15,065 nt of DNA, from NCBI GenBank assembly GCA_034429475.1, contig DAOUGD010000070.1:1-15065 (forward strand), written 5' to 3'. The DNA is from JAKQHY01 sp034429475 (lineage in GTDB: Bacteria; Chloroflexota; Anaerolineae; B4-G1; SLSP01). This document shows, in pieces, positions 7,197 to 14,054 of the stretch; the first letter of the stretch is position 1; every line of letters starts with the position of its first letter. The translations under genes were made by a program, and so were the position numbers. A model generated the notes under the pieces. It saw nothing but the letters and a program-made list of their open reading frames with translations. It did not search any database and was not told where the DNA came from.

Positions 7197-7217
7197 ATAG
7201 TCGCCGGTCATAGAGTC
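7197..7217 (-). promoter_or_regulatory. 21-base element shared with the cyclase upstream region (copy 1)
   Basis: The + strand begins ATAGTCGCCGGTC and continues ATAGAGTC. It matches 11354-11374 at 19 of 21 positions. Both copies lie upstream of - strand signalling genes, 57 bases before the kinase ATG here and 25 bases before the cyclase ATG there. On the - strand it ends in GACTATAC, containing a -10-like TATACT, but I see no convincing -35 at the right distance. It could be an operator, a promoter part or a dispersed repeat. Confidence 0.5.
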
Positions 7218-7265
7218 GAATCGTCAAAAAAAACTCCGCCCGTTGCCAATCACGAATCAGAGGAT

Positions 7266-7889
7266 TCACTCACCGTCACCGGTGGGAATGACCAACTTTT
7301 GCCCCACCTGAAGCAGGTCAGAGTCCAGGTCGTTGGCTTCGATAATATCATCCACCGCAACTTGATACTGGTTGGCGATCCTCTCCAACGTGTCGCCGGA
7401 CTTCACCACATACGTTTTTGTCGCCGTCCCGGCCAACTCTGCCCCTACAGGCGGGATTTCCAAGACCTGGTCCACATCTAGCATCTCGTCCGGCAGATCG
7501 TTGGCCGCTATCAGAGCATCCACCGTCACGCCATAAGCGCTGGCGATTTCAGAAAGCGTGTCACCGCTCTTGACCACGTAGGTGACTACTTCGGGCGCCG
7601 TCAAGGCGGTGGTGGCGGTCAGCGTCTCTGTGGCGACCGGCGACGGGGTCGCGGTGGGCGCAGGGGTAAACGTCGGCAGCGGGGTCTGTGTCGGGAAGGG
7701 CGTCAGGGTGGGCAGGGGGGTAACGGTGGGCAAGAGCGCCAGGGTAGGCTCAACCACGGTCTCAATGGGGGCGGGAGTTGGTTTGGGGCGCATCAACAAC
7801 ACGATCGTGACCGCCATCAGGGCCGCGACGCCCAGCCAGACCCGCAATCCTAGCCAAATAACCTTACAATCCACTGAACCTGTTTGCAT
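7266..7889 (-). CDS. membrane-anchored protein with two LysM domains
   Basis: A 207-residue protein anchored by one N-terminal hydrophobic segment (about 10-33) without a clear cleavage site, so it probably stays in the membrane with the C-terminus outside. A Thr/Pro-rich spacer (about 36-98, repeats of the form TPxPT) leads to two LysM domains at about 103-146 (YVVKSGDTLSEIASAYGV ... VLEIP) and 160-202 (YVVKSGDTLERIANQYQV ... KLVIP). LysM domains bind N-acetylglucosamine polymers such as peptidoglycan; no catalytic domain follows. AAGGG lies a few bases before the ATG. It lies between the cyclase (134 bases upstream) and the kinase-FHA gene (125 bases downstream), so a wall-linked or sensory role is possible, but nothing in the protein itself shows signalling. 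A T-run and a small GAATC/GATTC stem (7254-7267) lie at its 3' end. Confidence 0.88.
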   Translation of the reverse strand: MQTGSVDCKVIWLGLRVWLGVAALMAVTIVLLMRPKPTPAPIETVVEPTLALLPTVTPLPTLTPFPTQTPLPTFTPAPTATPSPVATETLTATTALTAPEVVTYVVKSGDTLSEIASAYGVTVDALIAANDLPDEMLDVDQVLEIPPVGAELAGTATKTYVVKSGDTLERIANQYQVAVDDIIEANDLDSDLLQVGQKLVIPTGDGE

Positions 7890-7934
7890 GACCCTTCAGT
7901 CTCTCAAGGATATGTCTCGCGGAGAATAGAACCA

Positions 7935-7947
7935 GTTGCAATGCAAC
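7935..7947. promoter_or_regulatory. short palindrome upstream of the LysM gene
   Basis: GTTGC (7935-7939) and GCAAC (7943-7947) flank AAT, forming a perfect 13-base palindrome in the 134-base gap between the cyclase and LysM genes, about 46 bases before the LysM start. It could be an operator half-site pair or a weak hairpin. A possible -10 (TATGAT on the - strand) lies near 7972-7977 but lacks a good -35. Confidence 0.3.
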
Positions 7948-8023
7948 GTTCCGCCCCCACGATTGAGGTCCATCATAACAGAAAGTTCTAAAATCGCATA
8001 ACACCCTGGCGAACTTCCCGGCC

Positions 8024-11000
8024 TTACGCGGTGGACGCACCCCGCTGCCCTTTGAAGCGTTGCAGGGAAGCGAGCAGTGCGATCATATACATTGCCCGCG
8101 AGCGGATTTGATGCGCGCGTTCCACATCGGGATAGTGCGCCGTCATTTCCAGGCTACGGTTGGCCCATGCCCGCGCCCGATCATACTCTTTCTGCCGTCG
8201 GTACAATCCCGCGCCGACCAGATAAAGCCGCGCACATTCCAACGTGCCTTCCACATCGGGGAGCTGCAACCCCCGTTCCACCACCCCCAGGGCGCGCGCA
8301 TACTCGCCTTGCGCCTCCAACAACGCCGCCTCGTGATAATCCAGGTCGGCCAGACACGCCACGTCATGAGCGTCGCGCGGTTCCAGAGGGATCATCCGCC
8401 GCGCCTCGTTTAAGTGCTGAAGAGCCTCCTCATACTGCCCGAAGCTGGTCAGGGTGTCGCCCAACAGGTGGTGCGCCTCAAAACGCGCTTCCGGCGCTGC
8501 CAGCGCCCCCGCGTCCGCCGCCAGCAGCACACGGGTCAAAGCCTGGCGCGCCTGATCCGGCAAGAACGAATGCGCCGCCTGTTGCCCTAACGCCAAATTG
8601 ACCTCCACGGCCTTCGCCCAGAGCTGCCCCTCGTAGGCGTGGTAGGCCATCAAGGTCAGCCAGTTCGACGCGGCGCGCTCGCGGTGGTAATCCAGGTAAT
8701 CGGTCAGCCGTTGGTGGATGACGCGCTGCACCCGGTAAGGCAGGCCGCGATAGGCCACCTCGCGCACCAACGGCTGGTTGAAGATGAGCACTTCGTCGGC
8801 CAGGTCGCGGGGCGCCAGGCCCAGGGGCGCCAGTTGCGGCAGGCGGCGGCGCACAGCCGGTTCATTTTCCTCACCATAGGCCGCTACCAGCATTGGCAGC
8901 GTGATCACGTCGCCGACGGCCGCCGCAGCGCGCAACAAGTGGCGATTCGGCGGCGAAAGCTGGTCAATGCGGCTCTGGATAAGGCCGTAAACCATGTCCG
9001 GCAGGGGAAAGTCGTCCAGCGAGGCGGACAGTTCCCACGAACCGTTGCGCCGATGCAGCAAGCCGGAGTCAATCAACGCGCGCACGGCTTCGGTGGCGAA
9101 CAGCGGCAGGCCGCTGCTGCGCGCCACCACCCACTCGCTAACCGGGGCCGGCAGCGGCGTCTCCGCGAACAACTGCTGCACCAGTTCGCCCATCGCCCCG
9201 TCGGCCAGCGCGCCCAGGGGCAAATCCACCACACCGGTTTCGGTCTCCCAACGTTCAGCCCTGGGCCAATCGTCGCGGTAGACGAGCACCAACATCAACG
9301 GGTCTGTGCCGGGCAGCGTCAACAGAGTGTCCAACAAACCCAACGAGACTGAAGACATCCACTGGACGTTGTCCAGAATCAACAAACGCGGACGCGCCTG
9401 CGCGGCTCGCTGCAACAGTTCCCGGAGGGTGCTTTGCCGCTGCATGTCGCGCATATCCGGCGGCAGCGAAAGCACTTCCGATGAGGGGGTCAGGGTGACG
9501 CCCACCAATGGCCCGATGAGCGCGGCCCACACGCCCAGCTCATACTTCGCCAGCGCCGCCATCAGAGCTTCCGCGCGCGCGTTCTGAGGCACACCATCCA
9601 GGTCCAACAGGGTGAGCAGGACGCTATCCCATCCGGCAAACGGCAAATGCTCGCCATAAGAAGGCGTCGTCCCGACGCACACCGCGCCGTGGTGCTCCGC
9701 CCCATACCGGGCCACCGCCTGCGCCAGACACGTCTTGCCTACCCCCACCCGCCCATGAAGCAACACAATCTGGGTGCGGCCGGACTGCGCCAGGTGAAAC
9801 AAATGCATCAGGCGCGACAGCTCCGATTCGCGGCCCACCAGCGTCACGTCGGATACGGACACGCCGGTAAAGGTTTGGCGCAGGCCCCTGACGATAAACG
9901 GGGACAGCGGCTCAGCTTTACCCTTGAACGCGATTGGCTCGGAAAAATCCCCCGCCACCCGACGCTGCACCGCCGGGTGGTGCGAAGTCTGCGGGCCGAG
10001 CCAGATTTCCCCCGGCTGGCAGCGCGCCATCAGCCGCGCCGCCAGGTTGACCGCATCCCCCATCACGGTGTACTCCCGGCGGGTGTTGGTGCCAATGTCG
10101 CCGGCAAAGACGTAGCCGGTGTTGATGCCAAACCGCAGCGTTCCACCGAACAGTTCCTGCAATTCCAACGCCGCCAACACCGCCCGCAGCGGATCGTCCT
10201 CGTGGGCGTGGGGCGCGCCAAACAACACCATCAGGTATGGCTCTTTGGGCGACACGCCGATCTTGTTGACGATGCCATCGTAGCGCAGGACCGTATCCCG
10301 CACGCGGATGAAGGCGTCGTGCGGCGCGGCGATGGCCTGCTGCAAGCGCGCCGCGTCGCCCCAGTAGGGCATGAAATCCTCCAGGCCAGGCACCGACAGC
10401 ATCATCACCGTCACCTGCCGGTGCTCGCTCCACAGGCGAATGTGATCCAACGAGGACGCCGAGACCAGGCGCTCCAACAATCCCGGCGCCAGGTAGGGCG
10501 TCAGTACATCCAGGCGCTCCAACGTCCATTGCATCCGCTCTCGCTCGTCCAACTGGCGCGCCTTCAGCGGCGCCGGCAATCCCTGCGCCGCCGCGTCGTA
10601 ACGCAAGCCGGTCACTTGATACAGCCCTTTCTCCACGGGGAGGTAGGACAGCGCCGCGCCGCACGCCTCCAATGTGCCGGCATCCACCACCGTCTCATCC
10701 GGCGGCGCGGCCGTCTGCGCCCGACCCATCGCCGTCAAAGGCGGCCCGACGATCAGAAACTCCTGTCCCCGGCGGTCGCCCACGCTGAAGCCGATCAGAA
10801 GACCGCTCCCCAGCCCAATCGCAATCCGCAGCGGAAACGCGCCGAGCGACGTTTCTACCTGCCCCATCTGCGTTTTCATCGCCTCCTGGACTTCCAGGCA
10901 CGCCGCGACCGCGCGCAGGCCATGATCTTCGCCCTGAAAAAAAAGGAGACCCGCGTCGCCGCCGAACTTTTGTAAGTCGCCGCCGTATTTGGCGCTGACG

Positions 11001-11329
11001 CGAATCAGGATTTCCAGGAAACGGTCAATCAGTTCGGTCAACTCTTCCGCCCCCTCCTGCGACGCCACCTGGGAGAAACGCTCGGCCAGCGGCGTGAAGC
11101 CATCCACGTCCGCAAACATCAGCGTCCCCTCCAGGGACATCGCCAGCGGGCCGGTCGCCGACGATTCCAGCAGATAGTCCGCCACCAGACGCGGCACGTA
11201 GGCCGTCACTGCCTCCAACAGGTCGCGGGTGTAAAGCTGCAATGAGGGTTGGTAATACAGCAAACGCCCTAGCCAGTCCACGGCGCCGGTTTCTGACGTA
11301 GGTGTGACATCGAGTTTCGATACGGTCAT
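8024..11329 (-). CDS. double class III nucleotide cyclase with AAA/NACHT-like ATPase and TPR-like region (soluble adenylyl cyclase architecture)
   Basis: A 1101-residue cytosolic regulator. The first cyclase domain (about 60-225) has FADVDGFT with metal Asp D74 and KFGGD with D125, but GPPLTAMGR where the transition-state Asn would be (T199). The second (about 300-490) lacks the metal Asps (LSVPGLE, S312) yet keeps EYTVMGDAVNLAARL with T421, N428 and R432, and a Lys in VNKIG (K356). Together they could build one active site, as in sAC/ADCY10. Next is a P-loop ATPase (about 495-760) with GRVGVGKT (526-533) and Walker B LLILDN (D653). Last comes a helical TPR-like region (about 830-1090). No DNA-binding helix-turn-helix ends the protein, so it is not a MalT/LuxR-type factor. 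The start is 11329: GAGGAG lies six bases upstream, and the longer frame to 11419 would begin inside the promoter. Confidence 0.9.
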   Translation of the reverse strand: MTVSKLDVTPTSETGAVDWLGRLLYYQPSLQLYTRDLLEAVTAYVPRLVADYLLESSATGPLAMSLEGTLMFADVDGFTPLAERFSQVASQEGAEELTELIDRFLEILIRVSAKYGGDLQKFGGDAGLLFFQGEDHGLRAVAACLEVQEAMKTQMGQVETSLGAFPLRIAIGLGSGLLIGFSVGDRRGQEFLIVGPPLTAMGRAQTAAPPDETVVDAGTLEACGAALSYLPVEKGLYQVTGLRYDAAAQGLPAPLKARQLDERERMQWTLERLDVLTPYLAPGLLERLVSASSLDHIRLWSEHRQVTVMMLSVPGLEDFMPYWGDAARLQQAIAAPHDAFIRVRDTVLRYDGIVNKIGVSPKEPYLMVLFGAPHAHEDDPLRAVLAALELQELFGGTLRFGINTGYVFAGDIGTNTRREYTVMGDAVNLAARLMARCQPGEIWLGPQTSHHPAVQRRVAGDFSEPIAFKGKAEPLSPFIVRGLRQTFTGVSVSDVTLVGRESELSRLMHLFHLAQSGRTQIVLLHGRVGVGKTCLAQAVARYGAEHHGAVCVGTTPSYGEHLPFAGWDSVLLTLLDLDGVPQNARAEALMAALAKYELGVWAALIGPLVGVTLTPSSEVLSLPPDMRDMQRQSTLRELLQRAAQARPRLLILDNVQWMSSVSLGLLDTLLTLPGTDPLMLVLVYRDDWPRAERWETETGVVDLPLGALADGAMGELVQQLFAETPLPAPVSEWVVARSSGLPLFATEAVRALIDSGLLHRRNGSWELSASLDDFPLPDMVYGLIQSRIDQLSPPNRHLLRAAAAVGDVITLPMLVAAYGEENEPAVRRRLPQLAPLGLAPRDLADEVLIFNQPLVREVAYRGLPYRVQRVIHQRLTDYLDYHRERAASNWLTLMAYHAYEGQLWAKAVEVNLALGQQAAHSFLPDQARQALTRVLLAADAGALAAPEARFEAHHLLGDTLTSFGQYEEALQHLNEARRMIPLEPRDAHDVACLADLDYHEAALLEAQGEYARALGVVERGLQLPDVEGTLECARLYLVGAGLYRRQKEYDRARAWANRSLEMTAHYPDVERAHQIRSRAMYMIALLASLQRFKGQRGASTA

Positions 11330-11347
11330 TCCCGTCTCCTCAAAAAT

Positions 11348-11374
11348 AGTCTGATAGTCGCCGGTCGTATAGTC
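11348..11374 (-). promoter_or_regulatory. shared upstream element of the cyclase gene (copy 2) with GACTAT triplication
   Basis: The part at 11354-11374 matches 7197-7217 at 19 of 21 bases. On the - strand it reads GACTATAC, GACCGGC, GACTATCA, GACTAT, so the block GACTAT occurs three times at roughly 7-8-base steps. The 12 bases AGTCTGATAGTC (11348-11359) recur exactly at 14960-14971, upstream of the FAH family gene. It lies in the predicted cyclase leader, between the transcript start near 11400 and the ribosome site. Confidence 0.5.
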
Positions 11375-11407
11375 AAGTTTTTCGGGCTTTTGGTAACTGC
11401 TGTCTAT

Positions 11408-11436
11408 ATCATAGCGCAAATCTGAAAATATCTCAA
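11408..11436 (-). promoter_or_regulatory. sigma70-type promoter for the cyclase gene
   Basis: On the - strand TTGAGA (11436-11431) and TATGAT (11413-11408) are separated by exactly 17 bases; each matches consensus at five of six positions. The transcript would start near 11400, giving a leader of about 70 bases to the ATG at 11329. The -35 overlaps the first unit of the CTCAACGGA repeat, so the repeat may have supplied part of this promoter. Confidence 0.65.
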
Positions 11437-11495
11437 CGGATTGGGCGGATTGGAACGGACAAATTTTTTCCGTTGAATCCTTTCAGTCCGCTGAG
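11432..11495. repeat. 9-bp-periodic inverted repeat (CTCAACGGA family)
   Basis: Left arm: CTCAACGGA (11432-11440), TTGGGCGGA (11441-11449), TTGGAACGGA (11450-11459). After an AT-rich loop, the right arm is TCCGTTGAA (11469-11477), TCCTTTCAG (11478-11486), TCCGCTGAG (11487-11495). The right arm's reverse complement, CTCAGCGGA-CTGAAAGGA-TTCAACGGA split by unit, mirrors the left arm with few mismatches. It lies between the lectin operon terminator and the cyclase promoter, and shares 13 exact bases with 164-176. Confidence 0.7.
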
Positions 11496-11497
11496 AA

Positions 11498-11535
11498 ACA
11501 AAAAGATTGGAGGAAGGCGATGCCTTCCTCCAATC
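11498..11535 (-). terminator. strong intrinsic terminator of the SPFH-EEP-lectin operon
   Basis: GATTGGAGGAAGGC (11505-11518) and its perfect reverse complement (11522-11535) form a 14-bp stem with the three-base loop GAT. Read on the - strand it is followed by TTTTTGTTT. It begins 23 bases past the lectin-domain gene's stop codon, marking the operon end. Confidence 0.88.
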
Positions 11536-11557
11536 CTACTGTACCCGGAGAAGCAGG

Positions 11558-12034
11558 TTATGGTTGAGCCATTTCAGATGGTGTGACGCTCACTTCGATG
11601 GTCACGTACCCTTCGTTGTCGGTGAGGATGTCGTCGTTGATACGCAAATACAGCAAGCCCCCTGCATCGGCCACAAACGTTCCCCCGCGCCCGACAATGA
11701 AGGGGGCGCCGTTGTCGCCAAATCGCCCGATCAGGATGCCGCCAGGCGTTCCGTTAATCGGATACGTGTTCGGCGACGGATATTTGTGATGGCCTTCCGG
11801 GCCGTGATACTCGCCCGGCGTGTACAGCCACGTCCCATGCGCCCGCAAGCGAATCACATCGCCGGGGTTCAACTGGATGCCGAGGCTTTGCCAGTCCCGG
11901 TAGGCGTAAATGCGCGGCGACGATAAATCGCCCTGTTGCACCGGGAAGCCGTCCTGCCAGAACCACCACAGCGTCCCCGCCCCCAAAATGCAAACCGCCA
12001 GAATGATGAGAACCCATCCTACTCGTCGCTTCAT
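11558..12034 (-). CDS. membrane-anchored LecA (PA-IL)-like lectin domain protein
   Basis: A 158-residue protein with an N-terminal hydrophobic helix (about 7-26), probably an uncleaved anchor, and an outside beta-sandwich domain. The domain reads like the galactose-binding lectin PA-IL of Pseudomonas: a GDVIRLRAHGTW strand (58-69), GGILIGRFGDNG (98-109) and LLYLRINDDILTDNEG (127-142). By hand alignment D134, T138, D139 and N140 fall near the calcium and galactose ligands of PA-IL, with a loop two residues shorter. Sugar binding is therefore plausible but not shown. The start at 12034 has AGAGGTGAT before it and lies 10 bases after the EEP stop codon. It is the last gene of the three-gene operon and is followed by a strong terminator. 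Confidence 0.72.
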   Translation of the reverse strand: MKRRVGWVLIILAVCILGAGTLWWFWQDGFPVQQGDLSSPRIYAYRDWQSLGIQLNPGDVIRLRAHGTWLYTPGEYHGPEGHHKYPSPNTYPINGTPGGILIGRFGDNGAPFIVGRGGTFVADAGGLLYLRINDDILTDNEGYVTIEVSVTPSEMAQP

Positions 12035-12044
12035 ACATCACCTC

Positions 12045-13064
12045 TCACCGCCAAACCAGCGTCGCCACGACCGGGCGATGATCAGAAAATCCGTCTGCCG
12101 GTCCCAGTTCGGCACGCAAACCCTTGAAATGCGCCGAATACCAGAGGTAGTCAATACGCACCAAACGTACCCCAAGCCAGCGCCCCAACCCTCGATACCC
12201 TGATGGCGTGGGCCAAGTGTGCCCTAGTCCCCATCCTGCTTCGCGCCAGGCATCCTTAAGAGTGTGTGCCAGTAACGCATACTCGCGGCTGCGATCCGCC
12301 ATATTGCCATCGCACACAACCAACAATGGCCCAGGATGCTGCTCTGCAAAACCCCGCACTGCCTGCGCCTGCTGTATACGCCGGGCCACGGAAACCGTCA
12401 CAACGTCGGCAGTCGGGGAGGTAGTCGGCTGGAAATGCGTGTGAAGCAGAATCACTGGCCTTCCATCAAAATCCAAAGTCAACACCTGGGGCGGCGCGTT
12501 CCAATCCCCATCGAGGATGAGGGTGCTGGTCGTCAATGGATAACGACTGATCACCCCCATTCCGTGTGTACCGATCTCCGGCTCAAGGATCTGATATGGA
12601 TAATCTGCAACGAAATCCTTCTGTATCATAGTGGCAATCTGGGGATTCAATTCTTGGAACGCGACCACGTCTGCACCAGAAAGCATAACCGTTTCCCGCA
12701 CCTGCTCAAAGCGGTTGTTGTTAAACAGTAAATTGTACGTCATCACCGTCAGGGTGGAATCGCCAGCCTGCACCGAGACGGGATGAAGAAGCCAAAGCTC
12801 CCCATACAACAGGCTCCACAGTAGCATCCCGGCGGCAGAACTCACCCACAGGATACGTCGGTGCTGGCGAACTGCGAAAAGAATGAGAAACGGCAGCGGC
12901 ACAAAAAGGAAAGGGGCAAAAGTATTGAGGACGAACAACCAAACCCAACGGTCGCCCCACAAACACCAAGCGCCGGCCCAGATCCACAACACCAGCGCAT
13001 AGCCGCCTCCGGCTAGATTTACTACCCGATCCCAGAGTTTGTCCTGCACGGCGGTCATGTTCAT
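12045..13064 (-). CDS. membrane-anchored endonuclease/exonuclease/phosphatase (EEP) family protein
   Basis: A 339-residue protein with three hydrophobic N-terminal segments (about 18-36, 40-66, 71-93) and a C-terminal EEP domain (about 104-339). The metal-dependent phosphoesterase signature is complete: MTYNLLF (N111), FQELN (E138), LHTHFQP (H210), VCDGNM (D252, N254, replacing the usual GDFN), RIDYLW (D305) and SDHRP (D328, H329). Family members cut DNA, RNA, phosphoinositides or sphingomyelin; by topology this domain could face outside, but the substrate is unknown. The start at 13064 is preferred over an in-frame ATG at 13124 because it forms TGATG with the stop of the SPFH gene, indicating coupled translation; the longer form would add a charged extension copied from SPFH coding sequence. 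Confidence 0.87.
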   Translation of the reverse strand: MNMTAVQDKLWDRVVNLAGGGYALVLWIWAGAWCLWGDRWVWLFVLNTFAPFLFVPLPFLILFAVRQHRRILWVSSAAGMLLWSLLYGELWLLHPVSVQAGDSTLTVMTYNLLFNNNRFEQVRETVMLSGADVVAFQELNPQIATMIQKDFVADYPYQILEPEIGTHGMGVISRYPLTTSTLILDGDWNAPPQVLTLDFDGRPVILLHTHFQPTTSPTADVVTVSVARRIQQAQAVRGFAEQHPGPLLVVCDGNMADRSREYALLAHTLKDAWREAGWGLGHTWPTPSGYRGLGRWLGVRLVRIDYLWYSAHFKGLRAELGPADGFSDHRPVVATLVWR

Positions 13065-14026
13065 CACGGCGTCGTCCGCAGTTCGACCACAGGGGCCATC
13101 TCGCCGTTGCCGCCGATGATCCACTTGCTGTTTTCCTTCAATTCCTGGGCGATGAGGAGTTGCATATACTGCTCGGCCAGCGCCCCCTTGCCCTGCAAGC
13201 CCGCCAGCAGGGACTGCATGGCCTCGCGCTCGGCGGCGGAGGTGAGGGCGATCCGCTGCGCGTCAGCTTCGGCCATCTTGGTGATTTCGTAGGCCGCGCC
13301 CTCAGCCTGCTTCTGCGCGGTGTAGAAGTCGGCGTCGGCCAGGGTACGGCGCTGCGCCGCTTCGGCCTGCGCCTGCTCCTGGCGCTGCACGGCCACCATG
13401 CGATCTTTAATCGCCGTCACCACTTCCTCCGGCGGGGACGCGCTCTGAATCTGCACCGTGATGAACTCGACGCCGTATTGCGCCTCTTTCTCCCGCAGCG
13501 TCGCCATCACCTCGGTATTCATCTCGGCGCGGCTGTGCATCACCTCTGTCATCTCCTTCGTGTTGACCACGTCCCGCAGTTTGCCCTGGACGAACTCGAA
13601 GATGATACGCTCTGGATCATCTACCTCCAACGCGAAGCGCTGCGGGTCGGTCACGCGATAGGTGTATTGCAGCGAAACGTCCATCGTGACGTCGTCGGAC
13701 GTCATCGCCGGGACTTGTTCGACGTAGCCCAGGCGCTCGTTCACCTTGACGATGATGACCGTGTCCACCAGCGGAATCTGGATGTGCCAGCCGGGGCCGT
13801 CCACCGCCACAAACTGCCCGCCGCGCAAGTGCAGGCCGCGTTCGTACTCGTGAATCTTGTAGATGGCGGAGCGCCCAATCACTACCACCAAACCCAAAAC
13901 GATAAAGGCGGCCAGCGCCACCGTCGCCAGCTTGAACAAGCGATCCAACGGCACCGACCCGACGCGCTGCGGCGCTTTGCCCGACGCCGGGCGCGGCTCC
14001 AACGGAGAAACATTCATTTGTGTCAT
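13064..14026 (-). CDS. SPFH/Band 7 (prohibitin/HflC-like) membrane protein
   Basis: A 320-residue membrane scaffold protein. One hydrophobic anchor (about 31-50) is followed by the SPFH domain (about 55-240; IHEYERGLHLRGG, DGPGWHIQIPLVDTV, SPPEEVVTAIKDRMVAVQRQEQA split across the end) and an Ala/Glu-rich coiled region (about 220-265). Such proteins form large rings in the membrane and control proteases or membrane order. E. coli HflC has an HflK partner; only one gene is present here. The start has GGGAGGTG at 14032-14039. Its stop overlaps the next gene's ATG (TGATG), so it heads a tight three-gene operon with the EEP and lectin-domain proteins. Confidence 0.9.
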   Translation of the reverse strand: MTQMNVSPLEPRPASGKAPQRVGSVPLDRLFKLATVALAAFIVLGLVVVIGRSAIYKIHEYERGLHLRGGQFVAVDGPGWHIQIPLVDTVIIVKVNERLGYVEQVPAMTSDDVTMDVSLQYTYRVTDPQRFALEVDDPERIIFEFVQGKLRDVVNTKEMTEVMHSRAEMNTEVMATLREKEAQYGVEFITVQIQSASPPEEVVTAIKDRMVAVQRQEQAQAEAAQRRTLADADFYTAQKQAEGAAYEITKMAEADAQRIALTSAAEREAMQSLLAGLQGKGALAEQYMQLLIAQELKENSKWIIGGNGEMAPVVELRTTP

Positions 14027-14054
14027 CGTACACCTCCCTGTATGTGATACTCTC

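Noticed and set aside
7197..7232. A sigma70 promoter for the kinase built from TTGACG and TATACT
   Set aside because: The spacer would be 22 bases, too long for normal sigma70 recognition.
9647..10975. A 442-codon + strand open frame opposite the cyclase gene
   Set aside because: It is Arg/His/Gln-rich, has no recognisable domain, and lies wholly antisense to a protein with clear catalytic motifs. High GC makes such long shadow frames common.
8024..11329. Reading the large protein as a MalT/LuxR-type (LAL) transcription activator
   Set aside because: ATPase and TPR parts fit, but the C-terminus ends without a helix-turn-helix domain and the N-terminus is clearly two cyclase domains.
11507..11926. 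A + strand open frame opposite the lectin-domain gene, starting inside the terminator stem
   Set aside because: Begins within a perfect hairpin and lacks a ribosome site; the - strand frame has operon context and a plausible fold.
13064..14026. HflK/HflC protease-regulator pair
   Set aside because: Only one SPFH gene is present and the neighbours are not hflX, hfq or ftsH, so a specific HflC name is not justified.
13160..14047. A 295-codon + strand open frame opposite the SPFH gene
   Set aside because: His/Leu/Arg-rich antisense shadow; the SPFH frame has a ribosome site, an anchor and family motifs.
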